Origin: Steroidobacteraceae bacterium
GTDB lineage: Bacteria; Pseudomonadota; Gammaproteobacteria; Steroidobacterales; Steroidobacteraceae
NCBI GenBank assembly: GCA_017853555.1
Contig: JAFMJH010000002.1
Coordinates: forward strand, 1-64,000
Direction of reading: 5' to 3'
Length of the DNA stretch: 64,000 bases
The notes beneath the pieces are model-generated. The model made no database searches, was not told where the DNA came from, and was given only the letters and a program-made list of their open reading frames with translations. The position numbers and the translations under genes were made by a program. Each line of letters begins with the position of its first letter. Within the stretch, counting starts at the first letter, position 1. Positions 51,173 to 60,701 of the stretch are shown piece by piece.

Positions 51173-52114
51173 ATGATGAACAAACCGGCGCACAACGGTG
51201 CCAGTGGTCAATTCACGATCAAAGCCGTGGCCCAAGCCACCGGACTCACGGTCGAGACCCTGCGGGCCTGGGAGCGTCGCTATGCCGTCGTCTCGCCTTC
51301 GCGCGACGCCTCCGGGCGGCGCACGTATTCAGCCGTCGATGTCGCCCGTTTGCGCTTGCTGCGCAGCGCGACCGAACTCGGCCACACCATCAGCCGGCTC
51401 GCGCCGCTGTCGGCCGACGATCTCGCCAAGCTCGTCGCTGATTCGGGCGGGCAGGCACGTCCCGGTCCCGCGCGCGGGCAGATGTACGTCGAGCGCGCCC
51501 TGGATGCGACCGAGCATTCGGACCCGGGCGGCGTCGAAGATGCGCTGACCTCCGCGGTCGCCTTGCTGCCGCCCAACGAAGTCGTGCACACCGTCATCGT
51601 GCCGCTGGTGCGCGAGGTGGGCGAGCGTTGGCACCGCGGCGAAGTGTCCATCGCGCAAGAGCACATGGTCACGGACATCGTGCGACGGCTCGTGATCTCC
51701 GTCACCCGCGGCTATCTGCGCTCGGACAACGGTCCGTGTCTCGTGCTGGCGACGCTCTCGGGCGAACGGCACGAACTCGGCATTTTGATGTGCAGCTGGT
51801 TGGCCGCGACCCGACGCTTCCGCACCCATTATCTCGGTGCCGATTGCCCGGCCGAAGAAATCGCGCGTTTCGCGCTCGAAGTCGAAGCCGCCGCCGTGCT
51901 GGTGTCGATCGTGATGCCGGAAAACGAAGTTCCCGCTCTGCAGCAGCTCGACGTGCTCGCCCATCAGCTTCATAACAAATGTGAAATATGGTTGGGCGGC
52001 TTCGCGGCGCGGTTGGTGGCCGCCGACCGTATTCCGGACGGTTGCGTGATGTTGCCCACCGGACAGGATTTCGAACAACGACTCGATTTGCTCGCCGCCC
52101 AATTCCCGGGTTAG
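51173..52114 (+). CDS. MerR-family B12-binding regulator, CarH/LitR type
   Basis: A 313-residue regulator. Residues 12-75 are a MerR winged helix ('TIKAVAQATGLTVETLRAWE'). The C-terminal half is a cobalamin-binding module: the helical cap has Trp153-x9-Glu163-His164 ('WHRGEVSIAQEH'), the adenosylcobalamin-cap motif of light-sensing CarH, and the Rossmann part has Glu198-x-His200-x-x-Gly203 ('GERHELG'), the cobalt ligand. It should bind DNA in the dark with AdoCbl and release it in light. It is divergent from a fasciclin gene. Confidence 0.88.
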   Translation: MMNKPAHNGASGQFTIKAVAQATGLTVETLRAWERRYAVVSPSRDASGRRTYSAVDVARLRLLRSATELGHTISRLAPLSADDLAKLVADSGGQARPGPARGQMYVERALDATEHSDPGGVEDALTSAVALLPPNEVVHTVIVPLVREVGERWHRGEVSIAQEHMVTDIVRRLVISVTRGYLRSDNGPCLVLATLSGERHELGILMCSWLAATRRFRTHYLGADCPAEEIARFALEVEAAAVLVSIVMPENEVPALQQLDVLAHQLHNKCEIWLGGFAARLVAADRIPDGCVMLPTGQDFEQRLDLLAAQFPG

Positions 52115-52151
52115 CCTAACCTCGCGGGGTCTTTCGGGACGGGAGGAAAGC

Positions 52152-53921
52152 ATGCGCGTCGCACTCGTGGTGTGCGTGGCGGCACTGTTGGTGTCGTGCG
52201 GTGGCGGTGGTGGTGGCAGCGGCGCGTCGTTCTTCGCGCCGACGGCTGCGACCGTGCCCTCCGTCAGCAAAGCCGAAGCCTACCGATTTTTGAATCAGGC
52301 GACCTTCGGCGCCACCGAAGCCGATGCCGCCAAACTCATCGCGCTCGGCGATTCCTCCAACGCCTATTCACGCTGGATCGACGCCGAAATCGCCAAACCC
52401 GCCAGCGTGCAATTGCAGGCCGTCGAGTTGGCGTATCCGAACCCCGTGCCGACCGGCTTCAGCGTCGCGACGCTGCATGCCAATCGTGCCGAGCAGTGGT
52501 TCTACAACGCGATGCGCGGCGACGATCAACTGCGTCAACGCGTCGCCTTCGCGCTCTCCGAAATCATGGTGGTGTCGCAAGTCGGCACTTTGATCAACTA
52601 CCCGTTTGCCACCGCCGACTTTCACGACACGTTGGCGCGCAACGCGTTCGCGAATTTCCGCGTGCTGATCGAACAGGTCTCGTTGCACCCGGCGATGGGC
52701 ATCTACCTGAACATGCTCGGCAACCAGAAAGCCGTCGCCGGCACGAATCTGCGGCCGGACGAAAACTATGCCCGCGAGATGATGCAGTTGTTCACGATCG
52801 GTCTCGTGCAACTGAACATCGACGGCACCGAGAAAAAAGACGCGAGCGGTCAGCCGCTGCCGACGTACACCCAGGACATCATCGAAGGGTTCGCGCGCGC
52901 GATGACCGGCTGGAATTGGTCGTGTCCGACTACGCGTCCGACCTGCACCTTCACGACCACGAGCGGTCAATTCGCGCCCGTGTTCGGCTACAACCAAGTC
53001 AAGGCCTTGGCGCAGTACGCGCCGCAACACGAGACCGGCACCAAGCAACTGCTGACTTACTCCGGCGTCGCCTTGCCGAACGGTCTCGTGCCGGCCAATC
53101 AGACCGGCGAAAAAGATTTGCAGGATGCGCTCGACAACGCGTTCAACCACCCGAACGTCGGCCCCTTCATCGCCAAGCAGCTCATCCAGAAACTCGTCAC
53201 CAGCAATCCGACGCCGGCCTACGTGCAGCGCGTGGCCGAAAAGTTCAACAACGACGGCAGCGGCGTGCGCGGCAATCTCGCCGCCGTCGTCAAGGCGATT
53301 CTGCTCGACGCCGAAGCGCGCAACGCGCCGAGTGGCAGTGCGACGGCGACCGCCGGCAAACTCAAAGAACCGTTGTTGCGCTTGACGCAGTTCTGGCGCG
53401 CGTACGGCGCGACCTCGGCGAGCGGCAAACTCGGCGCCGCCCGCAATTTTTCCGGCGGTGCCTTCAACGTGTTCGGCGAGGCGCCGGGGCAGTCGCCGTC
53501 GGTGTTCAACTTCTACAGCCCGTTCTATGCGCCGCCGGGCGAAATCGCGAACGCGAACCTCGTCGCGCCGGAGTTGCAGCTCTCCACCGAATATCTGGTC
53601 GCGCAGCAGGCCAACTTCTATTACACGCAGGCGTTCGCGCGCACGCACATGCAGGCGGCTACGCTCACGGCGGATGACGTCTACATCAACGTGACCGACG
53701 AACTCGGCGTCGCGACCGATTCCGAGGCCTTGGTGAACCGCGTAGCGGAGCGACTGCTCGGCGGCAGCACGCAGCTCTCGACCACGCTCAAAAACGAGAC
53801 CAAGGCGCAGATCGAACGTACGGCGCTGACCGCCACCAACCAAAGCACTGCGTTGCCGATTCGAGTCGCGGACGCGATCTACATGATCTCGACCTCGCCC
53901 GAATTCGCGTTGCAGCGCTGA
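52152..53921 (+). CDS. DUF1800 family lipoprotein
   Basis: A 589-residue exported protein with a lipobox, 'VAALLVSCGGGGG', and a poly-Gly linker. The DUF1800 domain is recognisable from 'AYRFLNQATFGATEADAAKL', 'ENYAREMMQLFTIGLVQLN' and 'HPNVGPFIAKQLIQKLVTSN'. These proteins occur paired with DUF1501 proteins across bacteria; their function is unknown. The DUF1501 gene follows after 17 bases. Confidence 0.9.
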   Translation: MRVALVVCVAALLVSCGGGGGGSGASFFAPTAATVPSVSKAEAYRFLNQATFGATEADAAKLIALGDSSNAYSRWIDAEIAKPASVQLQAVELAYPNPVPTGFSVATLHANRAEQWFYNAMRGDDQLRQRVAFALSEIMVVSQVGTLINYPFATADFHDTLARNAFANFRVLIEQVSLHPAMGIYLNMLGNQKAVAGTNLRPDENYAREMMQLFTIGLVQLNIDGTEKKDASGQPLPTYTQDIIEGFARAMTGWNWSCPTTRPTCTFTTTSGQFAPVFGYNQVKALAQYAPQHETGTKQLLTYSGVALPNGLVPANQTGEKDLQDALDNAFNHPNVGPFIAKQLIQKLVTSNPTPAYVQRVAEKFNNDGSGVRGNLAAVVKAILLDAEARNAPSGSATATAGKLKEPLLRLTQFWRAYGATSASGKLGAARNFSGGAFNVFGEAPGQSPSVFNFYSPFYAPPGEIANANLVAPELQLSTEYLVAQQANFYYTQAFARTHMQAATLTADDVYINVTDELGVATDSEALVNRVAERLLGGSTQLSTTLKNETKAQIERTALTATNQSTALPIRVADAIYMISTSPEFALQR

Positions 53922-53938
53922 GTCGACGGAGCATTCGC

Positions 53939-55345
53939 ATGCACGTACCACGTCGCAAGTTTTTACAGGCCGCCGCAGCCGGTGGTGTGGCGTACGCGTT
54001 CGGCCGTACCGTCGGCACGATCCAGGCCGAGATGAGCGCGATCGACGGCTTCCCCGACTACAAGGCACTGGTCTGTCTGTTTTTGTTCGGCGGCAACGAT
54101 TCCTGGAACATGTTCGTGCCGACGAGCACCGCCGAGTACAACGCCTATTTCAAAGCGCGCGCCGGCGGCACCAGCGGCAGCATCGCGATCGACAAAAGCG
54201 CGTTGTTGCCGGTGACGCAAATCGGGCAGACCGCCGGGGATCCGACTTACGGGTTTCATCCGAGCATGAGCGGTGCGCGTGATCTGTTCGCGGCGGGCAA
54301 GCTCGCGGTGATGGCGAACGTCGGCACGCTCATCCGGCCGACGACGAAAACGCAGTATGCGACCGCGAATGCCACCGGATATGCGTTGCCGCCGCAATTG
54401 TTTTCGCACAACGATCAGCAAGACCAATGGCACAGCCTGCGCGGCAAAGCCATCGTCCGTTCGGGTTGGGCGGGGCGCATCGCCGACGTGCTCAACGCGC
54501 AACTCGGTGGACAACAACTGTCGACGAATCTGTCGCTCGCCGGGCAGACTTTTTTCCAGGCAGGCGATGTGGTCACGCCGTTCGTGATGGGCTCGACCGG
54601 TGCGACCACGTTCACCGGTTTCGGTACCACGGGCACGGCACTCGGCCGACGCAACGCGGTGCAAGCGGTGTTGTCGGGGAGCACGACCGCGACGGCGAAC
54701 ACGATGTACGAGCGCGCGCAGGCGCAAGTCACCCAGCGCTCCGTGCAGTTCGCCGACCGCATCAACACGGCGCTCGCCAATTCCTACAATTTTGCCGCGC
54801 TGCCGAACACCGGCGTGACGCTCTCGACGCTCGCGACGCAGCTGCGAACGGTCGCGAAGATGATCGCCGTGCGTTCGCAATTGTCGATGTCGCGCCAGGT
54901 GTTCTTCGTATCGCTCGGCGGCTTCGATCTGCACGACAACCTGATGACCAGCCATCCGGGACTTTTGTCGACGGTGAGCGGCGGCATCAAATCGTTCTTC
55001 GACGCGCTGGCCGAAGTCGGCATGGACAACTCGGTGACGCTGTTCACGCAGTCGGACTTCGCCCGCACGCTCACCTCGAACGGTGACGGGTCTGATCACG
55101 CCTGGGGCGGTGTGCAGCTGGTTGCCGGGGGCGCCGTGCGCGGCGGACGAATCTACGGCCAATATCCGTTGATCGAAGTCGGCAGCGCGCAGGATGTCGG
55201 CGGCGGTCGCTTCATTCCGTCGATCTCGGCCGATCAGATGGCCGCGACGCTCGCCAGTTGGTTCGGCGTGCAGGATGCCGATCTCAACAAAATCACGCCC
55301 AGTCTCGTGAACTTCCCGCAGCGCAATCTCGGCTTCATGGTCTGA
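53939..55345 (+). CDS. DUF1501 family protein with Tat-like signal
   Basis: A 468-residue protein of the DUF1501 family, partner of the DUF1800 gene upstream. The N-terminus 'VPRRKFLQAAAAGGVAYAFG' is a twin-arginine-type signal, so export in folded form is likely. 'LVCLFLFGGNDSWNMFVPT' is the conserved opening, and 'FDLHDN' with 'SDFARTLTSNGDGSDHAWGG' carries the metal-site-like Asp and His of an alkaline-phosphatase-like fold. Function unknown. Confidence 0.9.
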   Translation: MHVPRRKFLQAAAAGGVAYAFGRTVGTIQAEMSAIDGFPDYKALVCLFLFGGNDSWNMFVPTSTAEYNAYFKARAGGTSGSIAIDKSALLPVTQIGQTAGDPTYGFHPSMSGARDLFAAGKLAVMANVGTLIRPTTKTQYATANATGYALPPQLFSHNDQQDQWHSLRGKAIVRSGWAGRIADVLNAQLGGQQLSTNLSLAGQTFFQAGDVVTPFVMGSTGATTFTGFGTTGTALGRRNAVQAVLSGSTTATANTMYERAQAQVTQRSVQFADRINTALANSYNFAALPNTGVTLSTLATQLRTVAKMIAVRSQLSMSRQVFFVSLGGFDLHDNLMTSHPGLLSTVSGGIKSFFDALAEVGMDNSVTLFTQSDFARTLTSNGDGSDHAWGGVQLVAGGAVRGGRIYGQYPLIEVGSAQDVGGGRFIPSISADQMAATLASWFGVQDADLNKITPSLVNFPQRNLGFMV

Positions 55346-55360
55346 GCCCGGCTCGCCGCG

Positions 55361-56260
55361 CTATTTCTTTCGTGCCCTGGGGTGGGCCTGGTCGTAGATG
55401 CGCGCGAGGTGCTGGAAATCAAGGTGGGTATAGACCTGCGTGGTGGCGATGTCGGCATGCCCCAGCAGCTCCTGCACGCCGCGCAGATCCTGGCTCGATT
55501 CGAGCAGGTGCGAGGCGAACGAATGCCGGAACAGATGCGGATGCACGTGCATCGGCAATCCCTGCTCGCGGGCGCGGCGCGCCACCCGTGTCTGAATGGT
55601 GCGTGGCGACACACTGCGACCGTTCGCCCCGACGAACAACGCCGTGCCGGCGTTCTTGGCGAAACTTGCGCGCTCGGCGAGCCACTCCCGTAGCGCGGTG
55701 ATTGCGCGTGCGCCGACCGGCAGGATGCGCGTTTTGCCGCCTTTGCCGGTGACGCGGACCGTGCGATCGGCCAGATCGAGATCGACGAGCGTGAGTGCAC
55801 ACAGCTCCGACAGTCGCAGTCCCGAAGAATAAAAAAGTTCCATGATCGCGCGGTCACGTCGCGACAGCGGATCGTCGCCCGGTATCTCGAGCAGCTTGCC
55901 CATCTGATCGGCATCGAGCGTACGCGGCAGTCGGCGCCGACTTTTGGGTGCGCGCACGTCGAGCCCCGGGTTGTCGCGGATCACGTGCTCGCGCAACAAA
56001 AAACGCATGAAGCTGCGGATCGCCGACAGTCGTCGCTGGATGCTGCGCGGCGCGAGGCCCCCGGCATGCGAGCGCGCGGCGAAGCTGCGCAGATGTTGCG
56101 CATCGATCTGTGCCCAAGCCGTCAAACGCTGCGTATCGCACCAGCTGACCAGCGCGTCGATTTCGCGCAGATAGTTGCTGCGCGTGTGCGGCGAGAGACG
56201 GCGCTCGCTGCCGAGATGCGCGCCGAAGCGCTCGATCCAGGCGAGAGCCTCGGGTGTCAC
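55361..56260 (-). CDS. xerC: Tyrosine recombinase XerC
   Basis: A 299-residue site-specific recombinase. The catalytic residues are Arg in 'SSGLRLSELCAL', Lys in 'GKGGKTRILPV', His-x-x-Arg in 'HLFRHSFASHLLES', His in 'LLGHADIATTQ' and Tyr in 'TTQVYTHLDF'. XerC resolves chromosome dimers at dif with XerD and FtsK. It starts at a GTG that overlaps the DUF484 stop by 4 bases. The dapF-DUF484-xerC order is typical of gammaproteobacteria. Confidence 0.94.
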   Translation of the reverse strand: MTPEALAWIERFGAHLGSERRLSPHTRSNYLREIDALVSWCDTQRLTAWAQIDAQHLRSFAARSHAGGLAPRSIQRRLSAIRSFMRFLLREHVIRDNPGLDVRAPKSRRRLPRTLDADQMGKLLEIPGDDPLSRRDRAIMELFYSSGLRLSELCALTLVDLDLADRTVRVTGKGGKTRILPVGARAITALREWLAERASFAKNAGTALFVGANGRSVSPRTIQTRVARRAREQGLPMHVHPHLFRHSFASHLLESSQDLRGVQELLGHADIATTQVYTHLDFQHLARIYDQAHPRARKK

Positions 56261-56883
56261 ACGTCGGGCTCGATGCCGAAGCGCGTCAGCGTGACGTTGA
56301 TCATGTCGCCGATGCGCTCGATGAATTCGGTACTCATGCCCGGATGAAAGCGCGCGGCATCGCGGCTGCCGAGCGCGAGCACGCCGCGCGAACTGCGACT
56401 GCCGATCGGAATCAAGGCCACCGAGGCGACGGCCTCCGCTTCGTCCGGAAACAGGAAACCGCGCTGTGCGGGGCTCAGCTGTCCGCATCGCGCGCGATCG
56501 GCATCGAGCAATTGCCGCATCGCTTGCGGCAGAATCTCGGGTGGCACGAGACGCACCGGCGTCACGTCGAAGTCTTCACGCATCGACGTTTCGACGGCCT
56601 TGAAAACCGCCGGCGCCGTATCGCAACGCAGCAGGCGCAAGGCGAGCTTGTGCACGTTGGCGGCGAGCGCTTCGTTGGCCCGCGCGACGTTGACGAGCTC
56701 GGTGAAGCGCTCGCGATGCTCGAGCTGCCGTTCACGCAGGATCTTCACCTGTTTTTCGACCAGCGATACGGCGTTGCCGGCTTTGGAATGCGGCACCTGC
56801 AATTGCTCGAGCACCTGCGGGTGCTGATCAAAGAAATCGGGGTTGCGTTCCAGGAATTCGGCGACGTCTTGCGCGGAAATCAT
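56257..56883 (-). CDS. DUF484 family (GAF-like) protein
   Basis: A 208-residue protein of the DUF484 family with a GAF-like fold: 'VAEFLERNPDFFDQHPQVLEQLQVPH' is its conserved opening (here 'FLERNPDFFDQHPQVL'), and 'VLALGSRDAARFHPGMST' its end. A coiled-coil stretch lies between. Function unknown; the gene sits between dapF and xerC in many gammaproteobacteria. It overlaps both by 4 bases. Confidence 0.9.
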   Translation of the reverse strand: MISAQDVAEFLERNPDFFDQHPQVLEQLQVPHSKAGNAVSLVEKQVKILRERQLEHRERFTELVNVARANEALAANVHKLALRLLRCDTAPAVFKAVETSMREDFDVTPVRLVPPEILPQAMRQLLDADRARCGQLSPAQRGFLFPDEAEAVASVALIPIGSRSSRGVLALGSRDAARFHPGMSTEFIERIGDMINVTLTRFGIEPDV

Positions 56884-57752
56884 CGATGCTCGCTCCAATC
56901 GGGCAGCTCGCCGCGGAAGGCGACCGCGGCCGGGCCCGTCATCCAAAGGTGTTCGTTCGCGCCGCCCCAGTTCAACTTCAGGGTGCCGCCGGGCAATTGC
57001 ATTTGCACCTCGGCATCGAAGAGCTGCGCCGCGCGCGCGACCGCCATCGCCGCGCACGCTCCGGTGCCGCAGGCCTGCGTTTCGCCGACGCCGCGCTCGT
57101 AGACGCGCAGCCGCCCGTGCGTGCGATCGACGATCTCGAGAAAGCCGACGTTCACGCGGCGCGCGAAGGCCGCATGCGATTCGAGCAGCGGACCCAAGGT
57201 GGCGACGTTCGCAACAGCCACGTCGGGCACGCGGATCACGATATGCGGATTGCCCATCGACACGGCACCGAAATGCACTTCGGTGCGTGCGACCACGAGT
57301 GCATGGCGTTCGATGGCCGATGCGTCGTTTTGCGAACGCGTTGCCAAGGTCGCATCGAACGGCAGGCTTGCCGGGTCGAACGACGGGATCCCCATGTCGA
57401 TCGATACCACGCCCGGACTCACGAAGCGCGCGGCGACGGGGCCGGCGGCACATTCGAGTCGCAACACATCCTGCGTGGCGCGACCCTCGAGTCGCAGCCA
57501 CTCGGCGACGCAACGGGCGCCGTTGCCGCATTGTTCGACTTCGCCGCCGTCGGCATTGAAGATTCGATAGTGCGCGACCGCATCTGCGCTGCGTGCCGGT
57601 GCGATCAGCAAAGCCTGATCGAAGCCGATGCCGGTGTGCCGGTCGGCGAGCGCGCGCAAGCGTGCGGCACTCGGCACGCCCGCTGCATCGCGTGCTTCGA
57701 ACACGATGAAGTCGTTGCCGAGTCCGTGCATCTTGGTGAACGGGACACTCAT
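56880..57752 (-). CDS. dapF: Diaminopimelate epimerase DapF
   Basis: A 290-residue PLP-independent epimerase that converts LL- to meso-diaminopimelate for lysine and peptidoglycan. The two catalytic cysteines are Cys75 in 'VEQCGNGARC' and the one in 'ETQACGTGACAA' near residue 225. 'KMHGLGNDFIVFE' opens the protein. It overlaps DUF484 and the upstream dehydrogenase by 4 bases each. Confidence 0.96.
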   Translation of the reverse strand: MSVPFTKMHGLGNDFIVFEARDAAGVPSAARLRALADRHTGIGFDQALLIAPARSADAVAHYRIFNADGGEVEQCGNGARCVAEWLRLEGRATQDVLRLECAAGPVAARFVSPGVVSIDMGIPSFDPASLPFDATLATRSQNDASAIERHALVVARTEVHFGAVSMGNPHIVIRVPDVAVANVATLGPLLESHAAFARRVNVGFLEIVDRTHGRLRVYERGVGETQACGTGACAAMAVARAAQLFDAEVQMQLPGGTLKLNWGGANEHLWMTGPAAVAFRGELPDWSEHR

Positions 57753-58627
57753 TTGCGGGTGGCGCCCTCGAACAATTCGCTCTTCAGTCGATGGATCGCG
57801 GCGATGTCTTCGTCACCGTGGCCGCGTTCGATCAAGGTCTGGTATTCGCGCAGCACGTCTTCGACCACCGGCAACGCGACGCCGCTCGCCGCCGCCATGT
57901 CGCGACAGATGCGCAAATCTTTGGCGTGCAGCGCGATGCGGAAACCGGCCGGATATTCGCCGCGGATCATGTACGGGGCGCGGTTGACGAAGTACCACGA
58001 CGACCCCGCACCCTGACCGAGCGTCTCGACGACGCGTTCGAGCGGCAAACCCTGCGCGCGCGCGAAGGCCATCGCTTCGCCCACCGCGCGGATGATGCCG
58101 GCACACATGATCTGGTTGGTCGCTTTGGTGCTCTGGCCCGCGCCGTGCGGACCGAACCAGCGCACCGTCTTGCCCATCGCGTCGAGGATGGGTTTGGCCG
58201 CTTCGAAATCGGCGGGCTCGCCGCCGCACATGATGGCGAGCGTCGCGTTCTTCGCGCCTTCGACGCCGCCGCTCACCGGGCAATCGAGAAACTGCGCGCC
58301 GCGCGCGGCGAGTGCCTTGGCGGCATGGCGCGCCGTATCGGCGCTCACCGTCGAACAATCGATCACCAGCGTAGCGCGGGCGACGCTGCCTGCGATCGCA
58401 TCGACCACCGCGCGTACGTCGGCATCGGCGGCGACGCAGAGCACGATCGCCTCGCAGTGGGCCGCCAAATCCGCGGCTGTCGCATACGCCGTGCAGCCGA
58501 GCTCGGCGGCGAGCGTCTGCGCCTTGTCGGGACTGCGATTCCAGACGCCTTGCAACAACCCCGCTTTGGCGAGGTTGCGGGCCATCGGTATGCCCATCGC
58601 ACCCAGGCCGATGAATCCGGTTTTCAT
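57749..58627 (-). CDS. NAD(P)-dependent beta-hydroxyacid dehydrogenase (HIBADH family)
   Basis: A 292-residue dehydrogenase. The cofactor motif is 'TGFIGLGAMGIPMARNLAKA', the substrate loop 'FLDCPVSGGVEGAKNATLAI', and the catalytic Lys is in 'GQSTKATNQIMCAG'. It may act on 3-hydroxyisobutyrate, tartronate semialdehyde or a related acid. It is the first gene of the operon with dapF, DUF484 and xerC, overlapping dapF by 4 bases. Confidence 0.88.
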   Translation of the reverse strand: MKTGFIGLGAMGIPMARNLAKAGLLQGVWNRSPDKAQTLAAELGCTAYATAADLAAHCEAIVLCVAADADVRAVVDAIAGSVARATLVIDCSTVSADTARHAAKALAARGAQFLDCPVSGGVEGAKNATLAIMCGGEPADFEAAKPILDAMGKTVRWFGPHGAGQSTKATNQIMCAGIIRAVGEAMAFARAQGLPLERVVETLGQGAGSSWYFVNRAPYMIRGEYPAGFRIALHAKDLRICRDMAAASGVALPVVEDVLREYQTLIERGHGDEDIAAIHRLKSELFEGATRK

Positions 58628-58683
58628 GCGCGCATCTTAACAGGGGCGCCTCGGGCTCCCGCGGGTGACGCGACGTACGGACG

Positions 58684-58718
58684 AAAAAAGGGCGGGTCAT
58701 CTCGCGATGAGCCCGCCC
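58684..58718 (-). terminator. Intrinsic terminator of glnK-amtB
   Basis: On the minus strand, GGGCGGGCTCATC pairs with GATGACCCGCCC (one bulged base) around a short GCGA-type loop and is followed by six T residues. It lies 30 bases beyond the amtB stop and ends the glnK-amtB transcript. Confidence 0.85.
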
Positions 58719-58747
58719 AACGGGGGAAACGGTTGTGCAGCGCCGGA

Positions 58748-60157
58748 TCAGTTCGTGTACGCGCGCTCGTTGTGTTCGTTGGTGTCGAGGCCTTCGCGCT
58801 CGGCTTCTTCGCTGACACGCAGACCGACGAGCAGATCGGCGAGCTTGAAGGCGATGAAGGCGGCGATCGCCGACCACACGATCGTGACGCCCACGGCCTT
58901 CGCCTGGATCAGCACTTGAGTGGGAATCGGATTCGAGCCTACGGTCACCGTCACCCAGTCGGTGACGAGTCCCGGACCACTCAACTGCTGCGTATTGAAC
59001 ACGCCGGTGAGCAGCGCGCCCAAAATTCCGCCGAGGCCGTGCACGCCGAACACGTCGAGCGTGTCGTCCGCCTTGAGCAGTCGCTTGAGACCCGACACGC
59101 CCCAGAAGCACACGACGCCGGCGAGCACGCCGATGATGAGCGCACCCATCACGCCGACGTTGCCGGCGGCGGGCGTGATCGCCACGAGTCCCGCGACGGC
59201 ACCGGAGGCGGCACCGAGCATCGACGCGTGGCCACGCAACGCCCATTCGACGGCCGACCAGGCGAGCACCGCACCGGCCGTAGCGAGGAAGGTGTTGAGG
59301 AAGGCGAGGGTGGCCGAATTGCCGGCTTCGAGTGCCGAGCCTGCGTTGAATCCGAACCAACCCACCCACAGCAGTGATGCACCGACCATGGTGTGCACGA
59401 GATTGTGCGGTGGCATCGGCTCGCGTCCGTAGCCGACGCGCTTGCCGACCATGTAGGCACCGACGAGTCCGGCGACGCCGGCGTTGATGTGCACGACGGT
59501 GCCGCCCGCGAAGTCGAGCGCGCCCCACTGCCACAGAAGACCGGCCTTGGCGTTCATCGCATCGACCACCGATGCATCGGTGTAGGCATCGGGACCCATC
59601 CAGAACCACACCATGTGCGCGACCGGCAGATAGGAGATCGTGAACCAGATGACCATCACGAGCAGCACGGCCGAGAACTTCATGCGCTCGGCGAATGCCC
59701 CGACGATGAGACAGCAGGTGATGCCCGCGAAGGTCGCCTGAAACGCCGCGAACAAAATTTCGGGAATGTAGACGCCTTTGCTGAAGGTGGCCGCGAGCGG
59801 GAACGTGCCGCTGTACGGCTCAAAGATGCCGTTCATGAACACCCGTCCGCTGCCGCCGATGAAGGCGTTGCCCTCGGTGAACGCGAACGAGTAGCCGTAG
59901 AGGCACCACAGCACCACGATCAGCGAGAAGCCGACCATCACCTGCATGAGCACCGACAGAATGTTTTTGGAGCGGACGAGACCACCATAAAAGAGCGCGA
60001 GACCCGGCACGGTCATCAGGATGACGAGCAAGGTGGACACCAGCATCCAGGCGTTGTCGCCTTTGTCGGGCGTGGGTGCGGCATCCGCGAGTGCGAGCGC
60101 CGGCGTGAGTGTCGCGAACACGGCGACGGCGCGGCTGATCCATGAATTCCTGTTCAT
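58748..60157 (-). CDS. amtB: Ammonium transporter AmtB
   Basis: A 469-residue channel-type transporter with a cleavable signal peptide ('LTPALALADA') and eleven helices. 'VPGLALFYGGLVRSKN' is the family signature. The twin pore histidines are in 'LPVAHMVWFWMG' and 'DVFGVHGLGGILG'. The GGAGAG before the ATG at 60157 fixes the start. It lies 27 bases after glnK; GlnK is expected to plug the pore when nitrogen is sufficient. Confidence 0.95.
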   Translation of the reverse strand: MNRNSWISRAVAVFATLTPALALADAAPTPDKGDNAWMLVSTLLVILMTVPGLALFYGGLVRSKNILSVLMQVMVGFSLIVVLWCLYGYSFAFTEGNAFIGGSGRVFMNGIFEPYSGTFPLAATFSKGVYIPEILFAAFQATFAGITCCLIVGAFAERMKFSAVLLVMVIWFTISYLPVAHMVWFWMGPDAYTDASVVDAMNAKAGLLWQWGALDFAGGTVVHINAGVAGLVGAYMVGKRVGYGREPMPPHNLVHTMVGASLLWVGWFGFNAGSALEAGNSATLAFLNTFLATAGAVLAWSAVEWALRGHASMLGAASGAVAGLVAITPAAGNVGVMGALIIGVLAGVVCFWGVSGLKRLLKADDTLDVFGVHGLGGILGALLTGVFNTQQLSGPGLVTDWVTVTVGSNPIPTQVLIQAKAVGVTIVWSAIAAFIAFKLADLLVGLRVSEEAEREGLDTNEHNERAYTN

Positions 60158-60184
60158 CTTCGGTCTCTCCATGCACATCAAAAT

Positions 60185-60523
60185 TCAGGTGGCGGCTACA
60201 CCGATTTCGCCCGTTCGTATACGCAGGGCTTGTTCGATGTCGGTGACGAAAATCTTGCCGTCGCCGACGCGACCGGTGCGGCTGACGTTGGCGATCGCAT
60301 CGACCACGGGTTCGACGATCGCATCGTCGACGGCGATCTGCACGTGGGTACGCGGGGCGAAGTCGATCAGGTAGCCGGCGCCGCGATAGAATTCCGCATG
60401 ACCCCGCTCGGTGCCATAGCCGTGCGCCTCGGTCACGGTCATGCCCTGGACACCGAGACGCGCGACCGCAAGCTCGAGGTCGCCGAGCTTGAAGGGTCGA
60501 ATGATGGCGGTGATCATTTTCAT
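60185..60523 (-). CDS. glnK: Nitrogen regulatory PII protein GlnK/GlnB
   Basis: A 112-residue PII signal protein. The T-loop is 'GHAEFYRGAGYLIDFAPR' with Tyr51 intact for uridylylation; the B- and C-loops are in 'VSRTGRVGDGKIFVTDI' and 'RIRTGE'. PII binds ATP, ADP and 2-oxoglutarate. Its position directly before amtB marks it as the GlnK-type paralogue. I see no convincing sigma-54 promoter upstream. Confidence 0.95.
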   Translation of the reverse strand: MKMITAIIRPFKLGDLELAVARLGVQGMTVTEAHGYGTERGHAEFYRGAGYLIDFAPRTHVQIAVDDAIVEPVVDAIANVSRTGRVGDGKIFVTDIEQALRIRTGEIGVAAT

Positions 60524-60701
60524 GAAGCTTCGGCCTGATGGCGGTGTCGCTACGCGGCAAAACGGGACGAACGGGTGACGATCACGTCGCTCTACTTGGG
60601 CATGTGGCGCGGTATGCTTGTCGCCGCTGCCATGGGCCCGCGATCGGTTTTGCAGTTTCCGTGCCAGCGTTTTTAGGGGTTGCAGGGGTCTTTTTGGTGT
60701 C

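Noticed and set aside
60524-60620. A sigma-54 promoter before glnK-amtB
   Set aside because: Expected from nitrogen control, but I found no GG-N10-GC element with TGGCA/TTGC character upstream of glnK.
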